Origin: Oscillospiraceae bacterium
Lineage (GTDB): Bacteria; Bacillota; Clostridia; UMGS1810
Direction: 5' to 3'
DNA length: 32,815 bases
NCBI GenBank assembly: GCA_021629085.1
Contig: JAJXRJ010000025.1
Span: 1 to 32,815, forward strand
The position numbers and the translations under genes were made by a program. Shown here piece by piece: positions 31,858-32,815 of this stretch (the first letter of the stretch is position 1; every line of letters begins with the position of its first letter). The notes under the pieces were generated by a model that made no database searches, was not told the DNA's origin, and saw only the letters and a program-made list of their open reading frames with translations.

Positions 31858-32060
31858 TTGGTTATAAAAGTACAAAAATAAACAGGCGTAATTCTCAAGG
31901 AGGATGCAGACAATTACAACGGCAATCCTGCGCACAACCCTCCTTGCTCAACCTTTGAACCAGTTTCTGTGATGTGTATCAAATTTTCTGTTCCCGCCGT
32001 TCGCCAATCAAAAGTATTTTCATTTTCTAGCAGTCTCCTTTCGCCGAATATATGTATGCA
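31858..32060. other. Gene-poor junction region with a spaced inverted repeat
   Basis: AT-rich, no gene on either strand. CAAGGAGG (31896-31903) and CCTCCTTG (31939-31946) form an 8-bp inverted repeat 35 nt apart. The deacetylase reading frame ends abruptly at the left edge, so an insertion boundary probably lies near 31857. Confidence 0.4.
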
Positions 32061-32090
32061 TCAAAAAAGCACCCCATATTGGGGTGCTTT
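32061..32090 (-). terminator. Terminator of hicAB
   Basis: AAAGCACCCCA (32066-32076) pairs perfectly with TGGGGTGCTTT (32080-32090); on the minus strand the stem runs into TTTTTTGA. It lies 11 nt after the hicB stop. Confidence 0.9.
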
Positions 32091-32101
32091 AAAAATAAAG
32101 C

Positions 32102-32494
32102 CTATTTTTGATTTAAATGCAGATACTCCATCAACGCGTTTTGGAGTATTCCGCTAAAATTAACACCTTCACTCACCGCCATATCGTTTAACCATGACGG
32201 GATTGTAAGCGTCTTTTTCACTGCTCTGCATTTTGTCAGATGGTTCGTGATATCACATTCCACAAGCGTAGAGAAGGAATTTTTATCACATGCAATATTT
32301 GTAATATCGCTCGGGGCAGGGAGCTTATGCCCCTCCTCCAAAAGTGTGATTGCATATCCTTCCAACGCCTCTTTTGCGTTTAACACGGTTTCTGTCAGGG
32401 TGTCACCAAAACTTTGGCACCCCTCCAAGTCTGGAAATTCAACCCAATATGCATTGTCTTCCTTGTGAAAAATTGCCGGATAAATCAAGTTCAT
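32102..32494 (-). CDS. hicB: HicB-type antitoxin
   Basis: 130 residues. The N-terminal half has the HicB fold pattern, a partial RNase H-like domain: YPAIFHKEDNAYWVEFPDLEGCQSFGDTLTETVLNAKEALEGY. A C-terminal ribbon-helix-helix-like segment, TLTIPSWLNDMAVSEGVNFSGILQNALMEYL, would bind DNA. It neutralises the HicA toxin encoded 15 nt upstream and should repress the operon. GGGAGG lies 7-8 nt before the ATG. The toxin-first order is typical of hicAB. Confidence 0.92.
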   Translation of the reverse strand: MNLIYPAIFHKEDNAYWVEFPDLEGCQSFGDTLTETVLNAKEALEGYAITLLEEGHKLPAPSDITNIACDKNSFSTLVECDITNHLTKCRAVKKTLTIPSWLNDMAVSEGVNFSGILQNALMEYLHLNQK

Positions 32495-32509
32495 AAAAAT
32501 ACCTCCCGA

Positions 32510-32686
32510 CTATTTAAGCCCTACGCGCTTTAATATTTTATTCAGCAAACCTGTGGGAACATCTTTACCATGCACGGGGATTGTTTCAAACTTTTCGCCC
32601 TTTTGTAAAAAATGGTGGCTTCCTCTGATTCGCTTTATTTCCCATCCATTTTGAAGCAAAAGTTTCAGTAAATCTTTGTCCCTCAT
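32510..32686 (-). CDS. hicA: HicA-type mRNA interferase toxin
   Basis: 58 residues, close to the family's usual size. It starts MRDKDLLKLLLQNGWEIKRI, then RGSHHFLQKG with the catalytic His in the G-S-H-H pattern, then TIPVHGKDVPTGLLNKILKRVG, the conserved second half of the double-stranded-RNA-binding-like fold. GAGGGA precedes ATG 32686. It cleaves mRNA without a strict need for ribosomes in known members. It is cotranscribed with hicB from a perfect promoter. Confidence 0.93.
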   Translation of the reverse strand: MRDKDLLKLLLQNGWEIKRIRGSHHFLQKGEKFETIPVHGKDVPTGLLNKILKRVGLK

Positions 32687-32710
32687 ATTGTTCCCTCACC
32701 TTCTGATGAT

Positions 32711-32739
32711 ATTATAACACGTGTGCACGTATTTGTCAA
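32711..32739 (-). promoter_or_regulatory. hicAB promoter with palindromic operator in the spacer
   Basis: On the minus strand TTGACA (32739-32734), 17 nt, TATAAT (32716-32711), a full consensus. The spacer holds the perfect palindrome ACACGTGT (32717-32724) overlapping GTGCAC (32723-32728), well placed for repression by the HicB ribbon-helix-helix domain. Confidence 0.88.
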
Positions 32740-32768
32740 GAGGTAAATGAAAAATTTTACATCAAATA

Positions 32769-32794
32769 AGCCCCTCTTTTGAGGGGCTCTTTTT
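32769..32794. terminator. Hairpin terminator at the window edge
   Basis: AGCCCCTC (32769-32776) pairs with GAGGGGCT (32781-32788), TTTT loop, followed on the plus strand by CTTTTT. The plus strand has no gene just upstream, so it may instead end a minus-strand gene entering from beyond 32815. Confidence 0.75.
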
Positions 32795-32815
32795 AATGGT
32801 TCTAGTATGCTTCCC

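Noticed and set aside
31858..31946. Frameshift that would restore the deacetylase C-terminus
   Set aside because: None of the plus frames after 31857 reads like the expected S-L-D-W region or the later His motif, so a simple indel does not explain the stop.

Overview
The window looks like chromosome of an endospore-forming, low-to-mid-GC Firmicute, most likely an anaerobic Clostridia gut or plant-fibre species. The reasons are strong Gram-positive Shine-Dalgarno sites, many TTG/GTG starts, textbook TTGACA-N17-TATAAT promoters, the rpsF-ssb-rpsR order, Rex, a short-type aconitase, a GH10 xylanase on a copper-amine-oxidase-type stalk, SLH surface proteins and a PdaA/PdaB-like deacetylase. Functions come from reading motifs by eye; no database was searched.

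Layout, left to right. 1-354: the end of a tRNA cluster (Val, Thr, Tyr) with terminators. 599-4782: a MarR regulator followed by a heterodimeric ABC exporter. 4945-8324: a secreted xylanase (-) divergent from an AraC regulator (+), with an inverted repeat between their promoters. 8529-12318 (-): aconitase, isocitrate dehydrogenase and Rex in one operon. 12585-16688 (-): galT-galK-rdgB-thyA-folA, a tight operon joining galactose use to nucleotide hygiene and dTMP/folate synthesis. 16844-17855 (-): rpsF-ssb-rpsR. 17976-21763: an AraC regulator plus AEC permease (-), divergent from a sugar kinase of the N-acetylhexosamine-kinase type plus nagB (+), which together suggest an amino-sugar module. 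21868-31164: a split cysteine-rich gene and the element that splits it. 31318-32815: a truncated deacetylase and a hicAB toxin-antitoxin pair.

The main discovery candidate is at 21868-31164. Two minus-strand cysteine-rich ORFs, 30667-31164 (N-terminal half) and 21868-22281 (C-terminal half), are collinear but about 8.4 kb apart. Joining them at a shared 3-bp TGC (minus-strand GCA) at 30715-30717 and 22255-22257 gives one uninterrupted 278-codon frame. The 8,460-bp segment between carries a large serine recombinase (24070-25527), a small ORF overlapping its start, an AAA/DUF4143 ATPase and an operon of SLH-domain surface proteins. A sigma-K-like promoter precedes the N-terminal half. This has the architecture of a skin-type sporulation intervening element, which a recombinase excises in the mother cell to rebuild a spore gene. 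Next to it and divergently transcribed, the deacetylase gene also stops inside a conserved motif (at 31857), so a second interruption may begin there.
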